In this document: piece by piece, positions 15,488 through 26,134 of the stretch
Position numbering within the stretch: position 1 is the first letter of the stretch
How the letters are laid out: every line of letters begins with the position of its first letter
Origin: Clostridia bacterium
GTDB taxonomy: Bacteria; Bacillota; Clostridia; Christensenellales; Borkfalkiaceae
DNA length: 46,502 nt
NCBI GenBank assembly: GCA_028720205.1
Contig: JAQYLE010000028.1
Span: forward strand, 1 to 46,502
Reading direction: 5' to 3'
The notes under the pieces: model-generated
What the model was told of the DNA's origin: nothing
Seen by the model: only the letters and a program-made list of their open reading frames with translations
Databases searched by the model: none
Translations under genes and position numbers: made by a program

Positions 15488-16517
15488 AAGTTTTTCTGAA
15501 AGTTATAAGGAGGCGGGCGTGGACATCACCGCGGGGTACAAAGCGGTGGAACTGATGAAAAAGCACGTGGCGCGCACGATTCAGGCGGGCACGGAGACGA
15601 TCGGCGGCTTCGGCGGCTTGTTTCCTCTCGACCTCACCGGGTATAAAAACCCCGTGCTGGTTTCCGGGACTGACGGCGTGGGCACAAAACTTAAACTTGC
15701 CTTTCTGGCAAACAAGCACGACACGGTGGGAATCGACTGCGTGGCGATGTGCGTGAACGACGTAATTTGTTGCGGCGCCAAGCCGTTGTTTTTTCTGGAT
15801 TATATCGCGTGCGGCAAAAACGTGCCCGAAAAAATTGCGGAAATCGTTTCGGGCGTGGCGGAAGGCTGCGTGCAGTCGGGCAGCGCGCTCATCGGCGGCG
15901 AAACGGCGGAAATGCCGGGGTTTTATCCTGAAGACGAGTACGATCTGGCAGGCTTTTCCGTGGGAATTGTGGAGCGGAGCAAAGTAATAGATAAAACGGC
16001 GGTGAAAGAAGGGGACGTAATGATAGCGTTGCCCTCTTCCGGCGTACATTCCAACGGCTTTTCTCTGGTGAGAAAGGCGCTCGACGTGGAAAAGCGCGAT
16101 TTGAACGCGCCCGTGGAAGAACTCGGCGGTAAAACGCTTGCCGGGGCGTTGCTGACGCCTACGAAAATTTACGTAAAGCCCATGCTGGCGCTGTTTGACG
16201 AAATAAAGGTAAAAGGCGTTTCGCATATAACGGGCGGCGGCTTTTACGAAAATATGCCCCGTTCCATTCCCGAGGGATTGGGCGTGAAAATAAAAAAAGA
16301 AACGGTGAAAGTACCGCCGATTTTCCGTCTGATACAAAAAGAGGGGAACGTTTCCGAACGCGATATGTTCAACACGTTTAATATGGGCGTGGGCATGAGC
16401 GTGATCGTAGCGAAAAACGACGCGCCGCGCGCGCTGGAAATACTGCGTTCGCACGGCGAAAACGCCTACGTGATAGGCGAAATCGTCAAAAGCGACGACG
16501 GGGTTGTTTTATGCTGA
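15480..16517 (+). CDS. purM: AIR synthetase PurM
   Basis: The 345 residues begin at the ATG at 15480, with GAGGAG about 10 bases upstream and an overlap with the purF stop. SYKEAGVDI, the glycine-rich [16 protein letters not shown] and [11 protein letters not shown] are PurM signatures. It closes FGAM to AIR with ATP. A longer in-frame extension inside purF lacks a ribosome site and repeats purF's C-terminal coding region, so it is rejected. Confidence 0.96.
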   Translation: MNKSFSESYKEAGVDITAGYKAVELMKKHVARTIQAGTETIGGFGGLFPLDLTGYKNPVLVSGTDGVGTKLKLAFLANKHDTVGIDCVAMCVNDVICCGAKPLFFLDYIACGKNVPEKIAEIVSGVAEGCVQSGSALIGGETAEMPGFYPEDEYDLAGFSVGIVERSKVIDKTAVKEGDVMIALPSSGVHSNGFSLVRKALDVEKRDLNAPVEELGGKTLAGALLTPTKIYVKPMLALFDEIKVKGVSHITGGGFYENMPRSIPEGLGVKIKKETVKVPPIFRLIQKEGNVSERDMFNTFNMGVGMSVIVAKNDAPRALEILRSHGENAYVIGEIVKSDDGVVLC

Positions 16518-17185
16518 AAAACGAAAGCAAAAACACGGAAAAAACGTCTGCGTCGTCGGCGGAAAAAATAAAAATCGCCGTGCTGGTTTCGGGCGGCGGT
16601 ACAAATTTGCAGGCGCTTCTCGACGCGGAGGAAGCGGGAAGAATTCCCGACGGGAAAATATGCCTCGTCCTTTCGGACAGAGCGGACGCGTATGCGTTGC
16701 AACGGGCGGAAAAAGCGCGCGTAAAAACTTTCTGCGTAGACAGAACGCGTATGTTAAACGGCGCGGAACGCGAAAGGGAGATGCGGCGTATTTTAGAGGA
16801 TAACGGCGCGGAACTTATTATTCTGGCAGGCTTTTTATCGTTGCTTAGCAAAGAATTCACCTCCGCGTACGAAGGGCGGATCATCAACGTGCACCCTTCG
16901 CTGATTCCCGCTTTTTGCGGCAAGGGGTTTTACGGTTTGAAAGTACACGAGGCGGCGCTTGCTTACGGTGTAAAAATCACGGGAGCAACGGTGCATTACG
17001 TAAACGAGATTCCCGACGGAGGAAAAATTATATTACAAAAAGCGGTGCGGATAAAACAAAGCGATACGCCGCAGAGTCTGCAACGACGTGTGATGCGCGA
17101 AGCGGAGTGGAAAATCCTTCCCGCCGCGGCGCAGAAAGTATGCGCGAAATTAAAAAAAGAAAAACAAAAGGGGTGCAGGGCATGA
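16511..17185 (+). CDS. purN: GAR transformylase PurN
   Basis: The 224-residue protein uses 10-formyl-THF to formylate GAR. After about 18 non-conserved residues the fold starts with [16 protein letters not shown]. The catalytic Asn/His/Asp are in [18 protein letters not shown] and PDGGKIIL. The loop [16 protein letters not shown] is a known variant of the usual 'PGxxxH' region. It overlaps purM by 7 nt and the next gene by 4 nt, so translation is coupled. Confidence 0.94.
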   Translation: MLKNESKNTEKTSASSAEKIKIAVLVSGGGTNLQALLDAEEAGRIPDGKICLVLSDRADAYALQRAEKARVKTFCVDRTRMLNGAEREREMRRILEDNGAELIILAGFLSLLSKEFTSAYEGRIINVHPSLIPAFCGKGFYGLKVHEAALAYGVKITGATVHYVNEIPDGGKIILQKAVRIKQSDTPQSLQRRVMREAEWKILPAAAQKVCAKLKKEKQKGCRA

Positions 17186-17904
17186 TAAAACAAACGCCGA
17201 CGATAAAAGAAAGAATTTACGGCAATCCCTACGTGGGGCGCGGAATCGCGATAGGCAAATCGGAGGACGGCAAAAAAGCCGTATTCGCCTATTTCATTAT
17301 GGGCAGAAGCGAAAACAGCCGAAACCGCGTGTTTAAAGCGCAGGGCGAAACGGTAACGATTTATCCGTTCGACGAAAGCAAGGTGGAAGATCCTTCGTTG
17401 ATAATCTATTCCCCCGTAAAGCGCGTAAAAAACGACCTGATCGTAACCAACGGCGATCAGACGGATACGATAGCGGAATATGTAAAGGCGGGTAAAACGT
17501 TTGCCGAGGCGCTTGGTACGCGCTCGTTCGAGCCGGACGCGCCGAATTTTACGCCCAGAATCAGCGGCATTTTGCACCTGAACGAAAAATTCTCGTACGA
17601 ACTTTCTATTTTAAAGTGCGCGGACGGCAAAGGCGAAACGTGCAACCGCTATTTTTTTTCGTACGAGCCGATACCGGGCGCGGGGCATTTCATTCACACG
17701 TACGTAACAAACGGCAATCCTCTGCCCGCGTTTGAGGGAGAGCCCGAAACGGTGCGGATTCCGAACGACGTAACGGCGTTTGCGAAAGAAATCTGGGAGA
17801 ATCTGAATAAGGAAAATAAAATCGCGCTTTGCTGCCGCAGCGTCGATCTTGCAAGCGGCGAAACGGAACAGGTGATTTATAATCGGCACGAGGTGAAAAA
17901 ATGA
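17182..17904 (+). CDS. IMP cyclohydrolase, PurO type
   Basis: The 240-residue protein belongs to the stand-alone IMP cyclohydrolase family first known from archaeal PurO and not related to the PurH domain. Key stretches are GNPYVGRGIAIG, YFIMGRSENSRNR and TNGDQTDTI. It closes FAICAR to IMP, the last step. The start at 17182 overlaps the purN stop (ATGA). Together with the next gene it replaces the bifunctional PurH. The assignment rests on motifs and on position. Confidence 0.9.
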   Translation: MIKQTPTIKERIYGNPYVGRGIAIGKSEDGKKAVFAYFIMGRSENSRNRVFKAQGETVTIYPFDESKVEDPSLIIYSPVKRVKNDLIVTNGDQTDTIAEYVKAGKTFAEALGTRSFEPDAPNFTPRISGILHLNEKFSYELSILKCADGKGETCNRYFFSYEPIPGAGHFIHTYVTNGNPLPAFEGEPETVRIPNDVTAFAKEIWENLNKENKIALCCRSVDLASGETEQVIYNRHEVKK

Positions 17905-19085
17905 AAGAATTTTCGTTGAAATACGGGTGTAATCCCAATCAGAAACCTGCGCGTATCTATATGTCGGACGGCGGCGAATTGCCCATTGAAATTCTCTGCG
18001 GCAAACCGGGATACATCAATTTTTTAGACGCGCTCAATTCGTGGCAACTCGTAAAAGAATTAAAAGAAGCCACGGGCATGGCGGCGGCAACGAGTTTCAA
18101 GCACGTTTCGCCCACGTCGGCTGCGGTGGGAAAAGTTCTTTCGCCCGCGCTGAAAAAATCGTGTTTCGTCGACGATATCGAAGGGCTGGATTTATCTCCG
18201 CTCGCCTGCGCATACGCCCGCGCGAGAGGCACGGACAGAATGTCGTCGTTCGGCGACTGGATCGCCCTTTCCGACGAGTGCGATTTAACCACGGCGAAGA
18301 TTATCGCGCGGGAAGTATCCGACGGCGTCATCGCGCCCGCATATGCGCCCGAGGCGCTGGAACTTTTAAAAACCAAGCGCAAGGGAAATTACAATATCGT
18401 GCGGATCGATCCCGCGTACGTTCCCGAAGAAACCGAGCGCAAGCTGGTGTTCGGCGTCACGTTCGAGCAGGGCAGAAATAACAGTAAAATAAACGGCGGA
18501 CTTTTAAAAAACGTGGTTACGAAAAACAAAGAAATTCCCGATGAAAACGCGGTGGATCTTATCGTTTCGTTAATCACGCTGAAATATACGCAGTCCAATT
18601 CGGTGTGCTTTGCCAAAGACGGGCAGGCGATAGGCGTCGGCGCCGGGCAGCAGTCGCGTATTCACTGCACGCGCCTTGCGGCGCAGAAAGCGGATTTATG
18701 GCATCTGCGGCAGCATGAAAAAACGCTTTCGTTGCAGTTTGCCGAGGGCGTTGGCAGACCGGAAAAAAACAATATTATCGATCTGTACCTTTCCGATGAG
18801 AGCGAAACGGTGCTGGGCGATAACGTATGGCGGAACTACTTCGCCGTACGTCCGGAGCCGTTCACGAAAGAGGAGCGAAAAGCGTACTTAAAAACGGTGG
18901 ACGGCGTTTCGCTGGGCAGCGACGCGTTTTTCCCTTTTTCCGACAATATCGAACGGGCGTATAAAAGCGGCGTACGCTTCGTTGCCGAACCGGGCGGTTC
19001 CGTGCGCGACGACCTGGTGATAGAGGCGGCGGATCGCTATGGCATGACAATGGCGTTTACGGGGCTCAGATTGTTCCACCATTGA
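17901..19085 (+). CDS. Stand-alone AICAR transformylase (PurH-like)
   Basis: The 394-residue protein is the AICAR formyltransferase half of PurH without the cyclohydrolase domain. The active-site SFKHVSP (Lys67-His68), SFGDWIALS, the segment NSVCFAKDGQAIGVGAGQQS (given up to 20 residues) and GVRFVAEPGGSVRDD match. It transfers formyl from 10-formyl-THF to AICAR, the step whose failure raises ZMP/ZTP. It overlaps the cyclohydrolase gene by 4 nt, supporting a two-protein PurH replacement. Confidence 0.93.
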   Translation: MKEFSLKYGCNPNQKPARIYMSDGGELPIEILCGKPGYINFLDALNSWQLVKELKEATGMAAATSFKHVSPTSAAVGKVLSPALKKSCFVDDIEGLDLSPLACAYARARGTDRMSSFGDWIALSDECDLTTAKIIAREVSDGVIAPAYAPEALELLKTKRKGNYNIVRIDPAYVPEETERKLVFGVTFEQGRNNSKINGGLLKNVVTKNKEIPDENAVDLIVSLITLKYTQSNSVCFAKDGQAIGVGAGQQSRIHCTRLAAQKADLWHLRQHEKTLSLQFAEGVGRPEKNNIIDLYLSDESETVLGDNVWRNYFAVRPEPFTKEERKAYLKTVDGVSLGSDAFFPFSDNIERAYKSGVRFVAEPGGSVRDDLVIEAADRYGMTMAFTGLRLFHH

Positions 19086-19172
19086 GTCGGAAAAAGGCAT
19101 ACGGTCGGGAAATCTTTGTACGGGCGTTAATAAAAACGTTCGGCGCAAGGCGAAAAAAAGGAAAAAAGCGTT

Positions 19173-20462
19173 ATGAATATTTTAGTGGTAGGCGGCGGCG
19201 GAAGAGAACACGCCATCGTAAAAAAACTGAAAGAGAGTAAAAAGGCGGAAAAAATTTACGTTCTTCCCGGTAACGGCGGCATAGAGAGCGACGCGGAATG
19301 CGAGCCCGTCAAAGCGACGGATCTGCAAGGCATCGTGCGCTTTGCCGAGCAAAAAAAAGTGGATTTTGCCGTAGTGGCGCCGGACGATCCGCTGGTTATG
19401 GGGTGCGTGGATTTGCTGGAAGAAAGGGGAATTCCCTGTTTCGGCCCGAGAAAGAACGCGGCGATTATCGAAGGAAGCAAAGTTTTTTCGAAAAATCTGA
19501 TGAAAAAATACGGTATTCCCACGGCGGCGAGCGAAACGTTTACTTCGGCGGAAGAGGCGATCGATTATTTAAAAACCGCGCCGTATCCCGCAGTGATAAA
19601 GGCGGACGGGCTGGCTTTGGGCAAGGGCGTCATCATCGCCGCCACGTTTGAAGAGGCGAAAGACGCCGTAAATAAAATGATGTGCGAAAAGGCGTTCGGC
19701 GAAAGCGGCAGCCGCATTCTTGTGGAGGAGTTTTTAAGCGGACCGGAAGTTTCGGTTCTTTCGTTTACCGACGGAGAAACGGTAGTGCCTATGGTATCGG
19801 CGATGGATCACAAGCGCGCGGAGGACGGCGACAAAGGATTGAATACGGGCGGCATGGGCGCGGTTGCGCCTAACCCGTATTACACGGAAGAAACGGCAAA
19901 GGAATGTATGGAAAAAATTTTTCTGCCCACCGTGCGCGCGATGAAAGCGGAAGGCAGACCGTTTAGCGGTTGTTTATATTTCGGGCTGATGCTTACGAAA
20001 GACGGACCGAAAGTTATCGAATACAACTGCCGCTTCGGCGACCCCGAAACGCAGGCGGTGTTGCCGTTATTGAAAAGCGACTTGCTGGAAATCATGCTTG
20101 CCGTACGCGAAAAGCGGCTCAGAGCGGAGGACGTGCGCTTTTCTTCGGGCGCGACCTGTTGCGTGGTGCTCGCTTCGCGCGGCTATCCCGTAAAATATCA
20201 GACGGGCTACCAAATTACGCTTCCGCAAACGGGCGAAAACGAGTATATTTACGTAGCGGGAGCAAAAAGAGAAGGCGGCGCGCTGAAAACGAGCGGCGGG
20301 CGCGTTCTCGGCGTTGTGGCGGCGGCGGATACGTTGCAGGACGCTGTAAAAAACGCATACGCCTTAGCGGAGAAAATACGCTTTGAAAACGCCTATATGC
20401 GGCGGGATATCGGCGAACGCGCGTTGAAAGCGCTTCCCCGTATCGGAAATCAGGGAAGATAA
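19173..20462 (+). CDS. purD: GAR synthetase PurD
   Basis: The 429-residue protein has the start NILVVGGGGREHAIV, VAPDDPLVMGCVDLL, and the ATP-grasp stretches VIKADGLALGKGV and GLNTGGMGAVAPNP, followed by CRFGDPETQ. It ligates glycine to phosphoribosylamine. The 87-bp gap before it holds an AAGGAAAAAAGCG ribosome site and nothing else I can see. Confidence 0.96.
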   Translation: MNILVVGGGGREHAIVKKLKESKKAEKIYVLPGNGGIESDAECEPVKATDLQGIVRFAEQKKVDFAVVAPDDPLVMGCVDLLEERGIPCFGPRKNAAIIEGSKVFSKNLMKKYGIPTAASETFTSAEEAIDYLKTAPYPAVIKADGLALGKGVIIAATFEEAKDAVNKMMCEKAFGESGSRILVEEFLSGPEVSVLSFTDGETVVPMVSAMDHKRAEDGDKGLNTGGMGAVAPNPYYTEETAKECMEKIFLPTVRAMKAEGRPFSGCLYFGLMLTKDGPKVIEYNCRFGDPETQAVLPLLKSDLLEIMLAVREKRLRAEDVRFSSGATCCVVLASRGYPVKYQTGYQITLPQTGENEYIYVAGAKREGGALKTSGGRVLGVVAAADTLQDAVKNAYALAEKIRFENAYMRRDIGERALKALPRIGNQGR

Positions 20463-20521
20463 CGCCCGGCAATCACCGCATCGCCGGCGCGGAGGCAGAA
20501 AACATCGGAGAAAACAGAAAA

Positions 20522-23500
20522 ATGGTTTACAGAATTTTTGTAGAAAAAAAGCGCGGATTCGATCACGAGGCGCAAGCCCTGTTAAGCGAGGTAAGAGAAT
20601 TTCTTGAAATCGGCGGCGTGCAAAATATCCGTGTCATCAACCGTTACGACGCGGAGGGCATGGAAAAAACGCTGTTTGACTATTGCGTAAAAACGGTGTT
20701 TTCCGAACCGCAGATGGACGCGGCGACAGAAGAAATCGACGTGAGCGGCGCAAAGGCTTTTGCTGTGGAATATCTGCCCGGTCAGTTCGATCAGCGCGCG
20801 GATTCCGCGGCGCAATGCGTACAACTCATTTCGCAGAAAGATCGTCCTATCGTGCGCACCGCGAAAATTTACGCCGTGTACGGAACCGTTACAAGCGAAG
20901 AATTCGAGGCGATCAAAAAATACGTTATCAATCCCGTGGAAAGCCGGGAGGCGGGGTTTGATAAGCCGGAAACGCTGCAACTCAACGCGCCCGTCCCCGC
21001 GAAAGTGCAAACCGTAACCGGTTTTCTTTCGTTAACGAAAGAGGGCGCGGAGGAGTTCGTGAATCGATACGCACTTGCCATGGACGCGGACGACGTGATG
21101 TTTTGCAGGGACTATTTTCTAACGGAAGGGCGCGAACCAACGCTTACGGAAATTCGTATGATCGATACCTATTGGTCGGATCATTGCCGCCATACCACGT
21201 TTTTAACCACGCTCGATTCCGCGTCGTTCGAAGACGATTTTTTGCAGGAAGCGTACGACGAATATCTGGCGGTGCGAAAGAATCTGAATCGCAAAAAGCC
21301 CGTCACGCTGATGGATCTGGCAACGATAGCGGCGAAGGAACTGAAGCGGCGCGGACTTTTAAACAAAGTGGACGAATCGGAAGAAATCAACGCCTGCACC
21401 GTAAAAATCAAGGTGAACGTAAACGGCACGGACGAGGACTGGTTGCTTTTGTTCAAAAACGAAACGCACAACCATCCCACGGAAATCGAGCCGTTCGGCG
21501 GCGCGGCGACCTGTATCGGCGGGGCGATACGCGATCCGCTTTCGGGCAGGAGTTACGTATACGCGGCAATGCGCGTTACGGGCGCCGCGAATCCTCTTGC
21601 GCCCGTAAAAGATACGATGAAAGGCAAACTGCCTCAGCGTAAAATCGTCACCACGGCGGCGGCGGGGTATTCTTCTTACGGCAATCAGATCGGGCTTGCC
21701 ACGGGTCAGGTAGACGAAATATATCACGAAGGATATCTTGCCAAGCGCCTGGAAATCGGCGCGGTGATTGCCGCCGCGCCCGCGAAAAACGTGCGGCGCG
21801 AACAGCCTGCGGCGGGCGATAAAATTATTCTGGTCGGCGGCAGAACGGGCAGGGACGGTTGCGGCGGCGCGACGGGATCTTCCAAATCGCACACGCTCGG
21901 CTCTCTCTCTTCCTGCGGCGCGGAAGTACAGAAAGGCAACGCGCCCGAAGAGAGAAAACTGCAACGTTTGTTCCGAAACGAACGGGCGACTCGCCTGATT
22001 AAGCGCTGCAACGATTTCGGCGCGGGCGGCGTTTCGGTGGCGATCGGCGAACTTGCCGACGGCATAGAAGTCAACCTCGATAAGGTAAAGAAAAAATACG
22101 AGGGGCTGGACGGCACGGAACTTGCCATATCCGAATCACAGGAACGCATGGCGGTGGTTGTGGAAAAAGATAAAGCGGAAGAATTCATCGCTTTGGCAAA
22201 CGCGGAAAATCTGGAAGCCGCCGTGGTTGCGGAAGTTACCCGGGCGCCCCGCCTCGTTATGAAATGGCAAGGGGATACGATTGTGGACGTTTCGAGGGAA
22301 TTTTTAAATTCCAACGGCGCGGAAAAACACGCCTGCGCCGCTCCCGCGAAAGCAAAAAATTTCGATAAATCGCTGCCCGAAAGTTTTGCGGAAGGTTACC
22401 GCGCGCTTGCCGCCGATTTAAACGTTTGTTCCAAGCGCGGACTTGCCGAACGTTTCGATTCCACAATCGGCGCGGGCACGGTGCTTATGCCGTTCGGCGG
22501 AAAAAATCAGGCGACGCCGCCGCAGGCGATGGCGCATCTGATATCGGTGGAAAAGGGACGCACGGATACCGCTTCGTTTATGTCGTGGGGCGGCAACCCG
22601 TATATCGCGGAAAAAAGCCCGTATCACGGCGCGTATCTGGCGGTGGTGGAAAGCGTTTCCAAACTTGTAGCGAGCGGCGCGCCGTTTCAGGACGTATACC
22701 TTACGTTTCAGGAATATTTCTGCCGTACGGGGCGCGACGCCGGGCGCTGGGGGCAGCCGCTTGCCGCCCTGCTCGGCGCGTTCAGGGCGCAGATCGATCT
22801 AGGCTGCGCGGCGATCGGCGGCAAAGATTCGATGAGCGGCACGTTCGAGCATATCGACGTTCCGCCCACGTTCGTATCTTTCGCGGTTACCGTGGGCAAA
22901 GCGCAGAACGCCGTTTCGCCTGAATTTAAAAAAGCGGGACGTATCGTAACGCTGTTAAAGCCGGAATACGATAAAAACGGTTTGCCCGTTCCCGCGTCGC
23001 TGATACGTAATTTCCGCCTTACGGAAAGGCTCCTGCGCGAGAAAAAAGCCGTTTCGGCATATACGCCCGTATACGGCGGCGTAGCGGAAGGCGTGATGAA
23101 AGCGTGTTTCGGCAACGGAATCGGGTTTGCTTACGATTCTTCCGTTGACAAAAAGGACGTTTTCGGCTATAATTACGGTGCGTTCGTATTGGAATTCGAA
23201 GATACGGCGGAGGCGGGCGTACCGCTCGGCAGAACCACCGAGGCGGCGGAGATATCATATAAAAACGAAAGCGTTTCGCTTGAAACGTTGCGGAAAATTT
23301 ACGAAGATAAATTGGAAAGCGTATATCCCTGCAATATTCCCGCGCCGGAAGGCGAGGTAAAAACGTATACGTATACGGGCAAAAGCGCGGCGGCGTGCGC
23401 CGTGAAAACGGCGAAACCGAAAGTGCTGATCCCCGTGTTTCCCGGCACAAACTGCGAATTCGATACGGCAAAGGCGTTTGAGGACGCGGGCGCGGCGGCG

Positions 23501-24211
23501 GAAATCTTTGTGGTACGCAACCAGACCTCAGGCGACGTTTCCCGTTCCGTGGAAGAATTCGCAAAGCGATGCGCTAACAGTCAGATCGTGTTTATACCCG
23601 GCGGCTTTTCGGGCGGCGACGAGCCGGACGGCTCGGGTAAATTCATTACGGCGTTTTTCAGAAACGGCGCGGTGAAAGAGCAGATCGAAGCGCTTTTAAA
23701 TAAGCGCGACGGACTGATGGGCGGCATATGCAACGGCTTTCAGGCGCTTATCAAACTCGGCCTGGTGCCGTACGGAAAAATTATCGAAACGGACGAAACC
23801 TGCCCTACGCTTACGTATAACGATATCGCGCGGCATCAATCGAAAATCGTGCGCGTGCGCGTTTGTTCGGAAAAATCGCCCTGGCTTTCCGCCGTGCGCG
23901 CGGGCGACGTGTTCTCCGTACCCGTTTCCCACGGCGAGGGGAAATTCGTCGCAAGCGACGCGCTGATTGAAACGCTTGCGAAGAACGGGCAGATTATGAC
24001 GCAATATGTAGACGATAACGGCGAGCCTTCGTTAAACGTGCGCTTCAACCCCAACGGCAGCGCCGCGGCGATCGAGGGAATTTTATCGCCCGACGGCAGA
24101 GTGTTCGGCAAAATGGGGCATGCGGAAAGAAAGGGCGCGGGACTGTATAAAAACGTTCCCGGAAACTACGATATGAAACTGTTTGAATCCGCCGTGCGGT
24201 ATTTCAGATGA
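20522..24211 (+). CDS. purL: Single-chain FGAM synthase PurL (clostridial type)
   Basis: The 1229-residue enzyme fuses the synthetase and the glutaminase. The N-terminal PurS-like part (about 1-140) is followed by NETHNHPTEIEPFGGAATC, GGRTGRDGCGGATGSSKSH and the second AIRS-like half. The C-terminal class I glutaminase has VLIPVFPGTNCEFD and GGICNGFQAL with the nucleophilic Cys, and SHGEGKF with the His. The chain is shorter than the E. coli enzyme (about 1295), as is usual for Clostridia. It converts FGAR to FGAM. Confidence 0.95.
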   Translation: MVYRIFVEKKRGFDHEAQALLSEVREFLEIGGVQNIRVINRYDAEGMEKTLFDYCVKTVFSEPQMDAATEEIDVSGAKAFAVEYLPGQFDQRADSAAQCVQLISQKDRPIVRTAKIYAVYGTVTSEEFEAIKKYVINPVESREAGFDKPETLQLNAPVPAKVQTVTGFLSLTKEGAEEFVNRYALAMDADDVMFCRDYFLTEGREPTLTEIRMIDTYWSDHCRHTTFLTTLDSASFEDDFLQEAYDEYLAVRKNLNRKKPVTLMDLATIAAKELKRRGLLNKVDESEEINACTVKIKVNVNGTDEDWLLLFKNETHNHPTEIEPFGGAATCIGGAIRDPLSGRSYVYAAMRVTGAANPLAPVKDTMKGKLPQRKIVTTAAAGYSSYGNQIGLATGQVDEIYHEGYLAKRLEIGAVIAAAPAKNVRREQPAAGDKIILVGGRTGRDGCGGATGSSKSHTLGSLSSCGAEVQKGNAPEERKLQRLFRNERATRLIKRCNDFGAGGVSVAIGELADGIEVNLDKVKKKYEGLDGTELAISESQERMAVVVEKDKAEEFIALANAENLEAAVVAEVTRAPRLVMKWQGDTIVDVSREFLNSNGAEKHACAAPAKAKNFDKSLPESFAEGYRALAADLNVCSKRGLAERFDSTIGAGTVLMPFGGKNQATPPQAMAHLISVEKGRTDTASFMSWGGNPYIAEKSPYHGAYLAVVESVSKLVASGAPFQDVYLTFQEYFCRTGRDAGRWGQPLAALLGAFRAQIDLGCAAIGGKDSMSGTFEHIDVPPTFVSFAVTVGKAQNAVSPEFKKAGRIVTLLKPEYDKNGLPVPASLIRNFRLTERLLREKKAVSAYTPVYGGVAEGVMKACFGNGIGFAYDSSVDKKDVFGYNYGAFVLEFEDTAEAGVPLGRTTEAAEISYKNESVSLETLRKIYEDKLESVYPCNIPAPEGEVKTYTYTGKSAAACAVKTAKPKVLIPVFPGTNCEFDTAKAFEDAGAAAEIFVVRNQTSGDVSRSVEEFAKRCANSQIVFIPGGFSGGDEPDGSGKFITAFFRNGAVKEQIEALLNKRDGLMGGICNGFQALIKLGLVPYGKIIETDETCPTLTYNDIARHQSKIVRVRVCSEKSPWLSAVRAGDVFSVPVSHGEGKFVASDALIETLAKNGQIMTQYVDDNGEPSLNVRFNPNGSAAAIEGILSPDGRVFGKMGHAERKGAGLYKNVPGNYDMKLFESAVRYFR

Positions 24212-24256
24212 AAACGCGCGGAATCAAAAAAACGATACGATAAAGGAGCGGAGAAT

Positions 24257-25936
24257 ATGGCGTATTTAACGGATATAGAAATCGCGCGGGCGGCAAAATT
24301 GAAGCCGATAGCGCAAATCGCGGCGAAAGCGGGCATCGGCGAAGAATCGCTTGAACCGTACGGCAAGTACAAAGCCAAAGTGAATTATGCCGACGTTTGC
24401 AATAAGAAAAAGAAGAACGGAAAACTTATTCTGGTTACGGCGATTACGCCCACGCCCGCAGGCGAAGGGAAAACCACCACTACCATAGGGCTTGCCGACG
24501 CGTTGAATTTAATCGGCAAAAAAGCGGTTGTGGCGCTGCGCGAACCCTCGCTCGGCCCCGTATTCGGCGTGAAGGGGGGCGCGACGGGCGGCGGATACGC
24601 GCAGGTTGTGCCCATGGAGGATATCAACCTGCATTTTACGGGCGACTTCCACGCGATCGGCGCGGCGAACAATCTGTTGGCGGCAATGATCGACAATCAT
24701 ATTTATCAAGGCAACGCGCTCGGTATCGATCCGCGCAGAATAACCTGGCGGCGGTGCGTGGATATGAACGACAGACAATTGCGTTTCGTAACGGACGGAC
24801 TCGGCGGCAAGACGAACGGCGTTCCGCGTGAAGACGGCTTCGATATCACCGTGGCTTCCGAAGTGATGGCGGTGTTCTGCCTTGCCGAATCGGCTGCCGA
24901 TTTAAAAGCGCGGCTTTCGCGCATGGTGATAGGGTATACTTACGACGACCGTCCCGTTACGGCGGGCGAACTCAACGCCGTGGGCGCGATGACGGCGCTT
25001 TTAAAAGACGCGTTACAGCCCAATCTGGTGCAGACGCTGGAAGGCACGCCCGCTTTTGTACACGGCGGTCCGTTCGCCAATATCGCGCACGGCTGCAATT
25101 CCGTTATCGCCACCAAAGCGGCGCTGAAATCGGCGGAATATACCGTAACGGAAGCGGGATTCGGCGCAGATCTCGGCGCGGAAAAATTCTTCGATATCAA
25201 ATGCCGTCAGGCGGGACTGCGCCCCGACGTGGCGGTGGTGGTAGCGACGGTTCGCGCTCTGAAAATGCACGGAGGCGCGGCGAAAAGCGAACTCAACAAA
25301 GAGGATTTGTCGGCGCTGGAAAGAGGGCTTCCCAATTTGTTGCGCCACGTGAAGAACGTAAAAGAAGTTTACGGCTTGCCGTGCGTTGCGGCGCTCAACC
25401 GTTTTCCTACGGACACCGAGGCGGAAATCGCGCTGGTCATGAAAAAGTGCGCGGAACTCGGCGTGAACGCCGTTCTTTCCGACGTGTGGGCGCAAGGCGG
25501 CAAAGGGGGCGCGGCTCTTGCGGAAGAAGTGGTGCGGCTGGCGGAAAGCGGGGAAGAAAACCGTTTTTCGTTCGCGTACGATCTGTCTTTGCCGCCGGAA
25601 GAGAAAATCCGCGCCGTGGTGCAAAAGGTGTACGGCGGAACGGACGTTACGTTTACCGCGCAGGCGGAAAAGCAACTTGCCCGCCTGAAAGAACTCGGAT
25701 TTACCAATCTGCCCGTATGTATGGCGAAAACGCAGTACAGTTTTTCCGACGATCCCAAAAAACTCGGCGCGCCGAGCGGTTTCACCGTTACGGTGAAAAA
25801 CGTGAAGGTATCCGCGGGGGCAGGATTTATCGTGGCGCAGACGGGCGATATCATCACCATGCCCGGTCTGCCCAAAGTTCCCGCCGCGGAAAACATCGAC
25901 GTTACCGAGGACGGAAAAATTACGGGGTTATTCTGA
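24257..25936 (+). CDS. fhs: Formate-tetrahydrofolate ligase
   Basis: The 559-residue protein has the P-loop [13 protein letters not shown] near residue 62 and [18 protein letters not shown], with lengths and order right for the family. It makes 10-formyl-THF from formate, ATP and THF. It ends the purine operon, supplying the cofactor for PurN and the AICAR transformylase, and it is under the ZTP riboswitch that reports lack of that cofactor. AAAGGAG precedes ATG. Confidence 0.97.
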   Translation: MAYLTDIEIARAAKLKPIAQIAAKAGIGEESLEPYGKYKAKVNYADVCNKKKKNGKLILVTAITPTPAGEGKTTTTIGLADALNLIGKKAVVALREPSLGPVFGVKGGATGGGYAQVVPMEDINLHFTGDFHAIGAANNLLAAMIDNHIYQGNALGIDPRRITWRRCVDMNDRQLRFVTDGLGGKTNGVPREDGFDITVASEVMAVFCLAESAADLKARLSRMVIGYTYDDRPVTAGELNAVGAMTALLKDALQPNLVQTLEGTPAFVHGGPFANIAHGCNSVIATKAALKSAEYTVTEAGFGADLGAEKFFDIKCRQAGLRPDVAVVVATVRALKMHGGAAKSELNKEDLSALERGLPNLLRHVKNVKEVYGLPCVAALNRFPTDTEAEIALVMKKCAELGVNAVLSDVWAQGGKGGAALAEEVVRLAESGEENRFSFAYDLSLPPEEKIRAVVQKVYGGTDVTFTAQAEKQLARLKELGFTNLPVCMAKTQYSFSDDPKKLGAPSGFTVTVKNVKVSAGAGFIVAQTGDIITMPGLPKVPAAENIDVTEDGKITGLF

Positions 25937-26007
25937 TATCGCGGCGGCGAAAACGGCAGAATTTTCGGCTATAAGTAAGGTGAAAGTCGGTTAAAAACAA
26001 ACCGTTC

Positions 26008-26042
26008 AACGGGGTACGGCAAGCGAGCCGCGCCCCGTTTTT
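26008..26042 (+). terminator. Terminator of the purine operon
   Basis: AACGGGG with CGGC (26008-26020) pairs with GCCG and CCCCGTT (26026-26039) around AAGC, followed by a T-run to 26042. It lies about 70 nt after fhs. Confidence 0.85.
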
Positions 26043-26054
26043 ACACAAAACAAA

Positions 26055-26081
26055 ACGCCGCAATCTTTAAAACTGCGGCGT
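26055..26081 (-). terminator. Terminator of the lipoprotein gene
   Basis: ACGCCGCA (26055-26062) and TGCGGCGT (26074-26081) form an 8-bp stem; on the minus strand it is followed by TTTTGTTTTG. It stands tail to tail with the purine operon terminator. Confidence 0.8.
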
Positions 26082-26134
26082 ACAATATAAGAGTTTTGAG
26101 GAAAAACAAACGGAATCAAGCGGAATACGCCGCG

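Noticed and set aside
15420-16454. Long minus-strand ORF within purM
   Set aside because: A shadow frame of a well-recognised gene; its His/Arg/Phe-rich composition is typical of the reverse complement of biased coding sequence.
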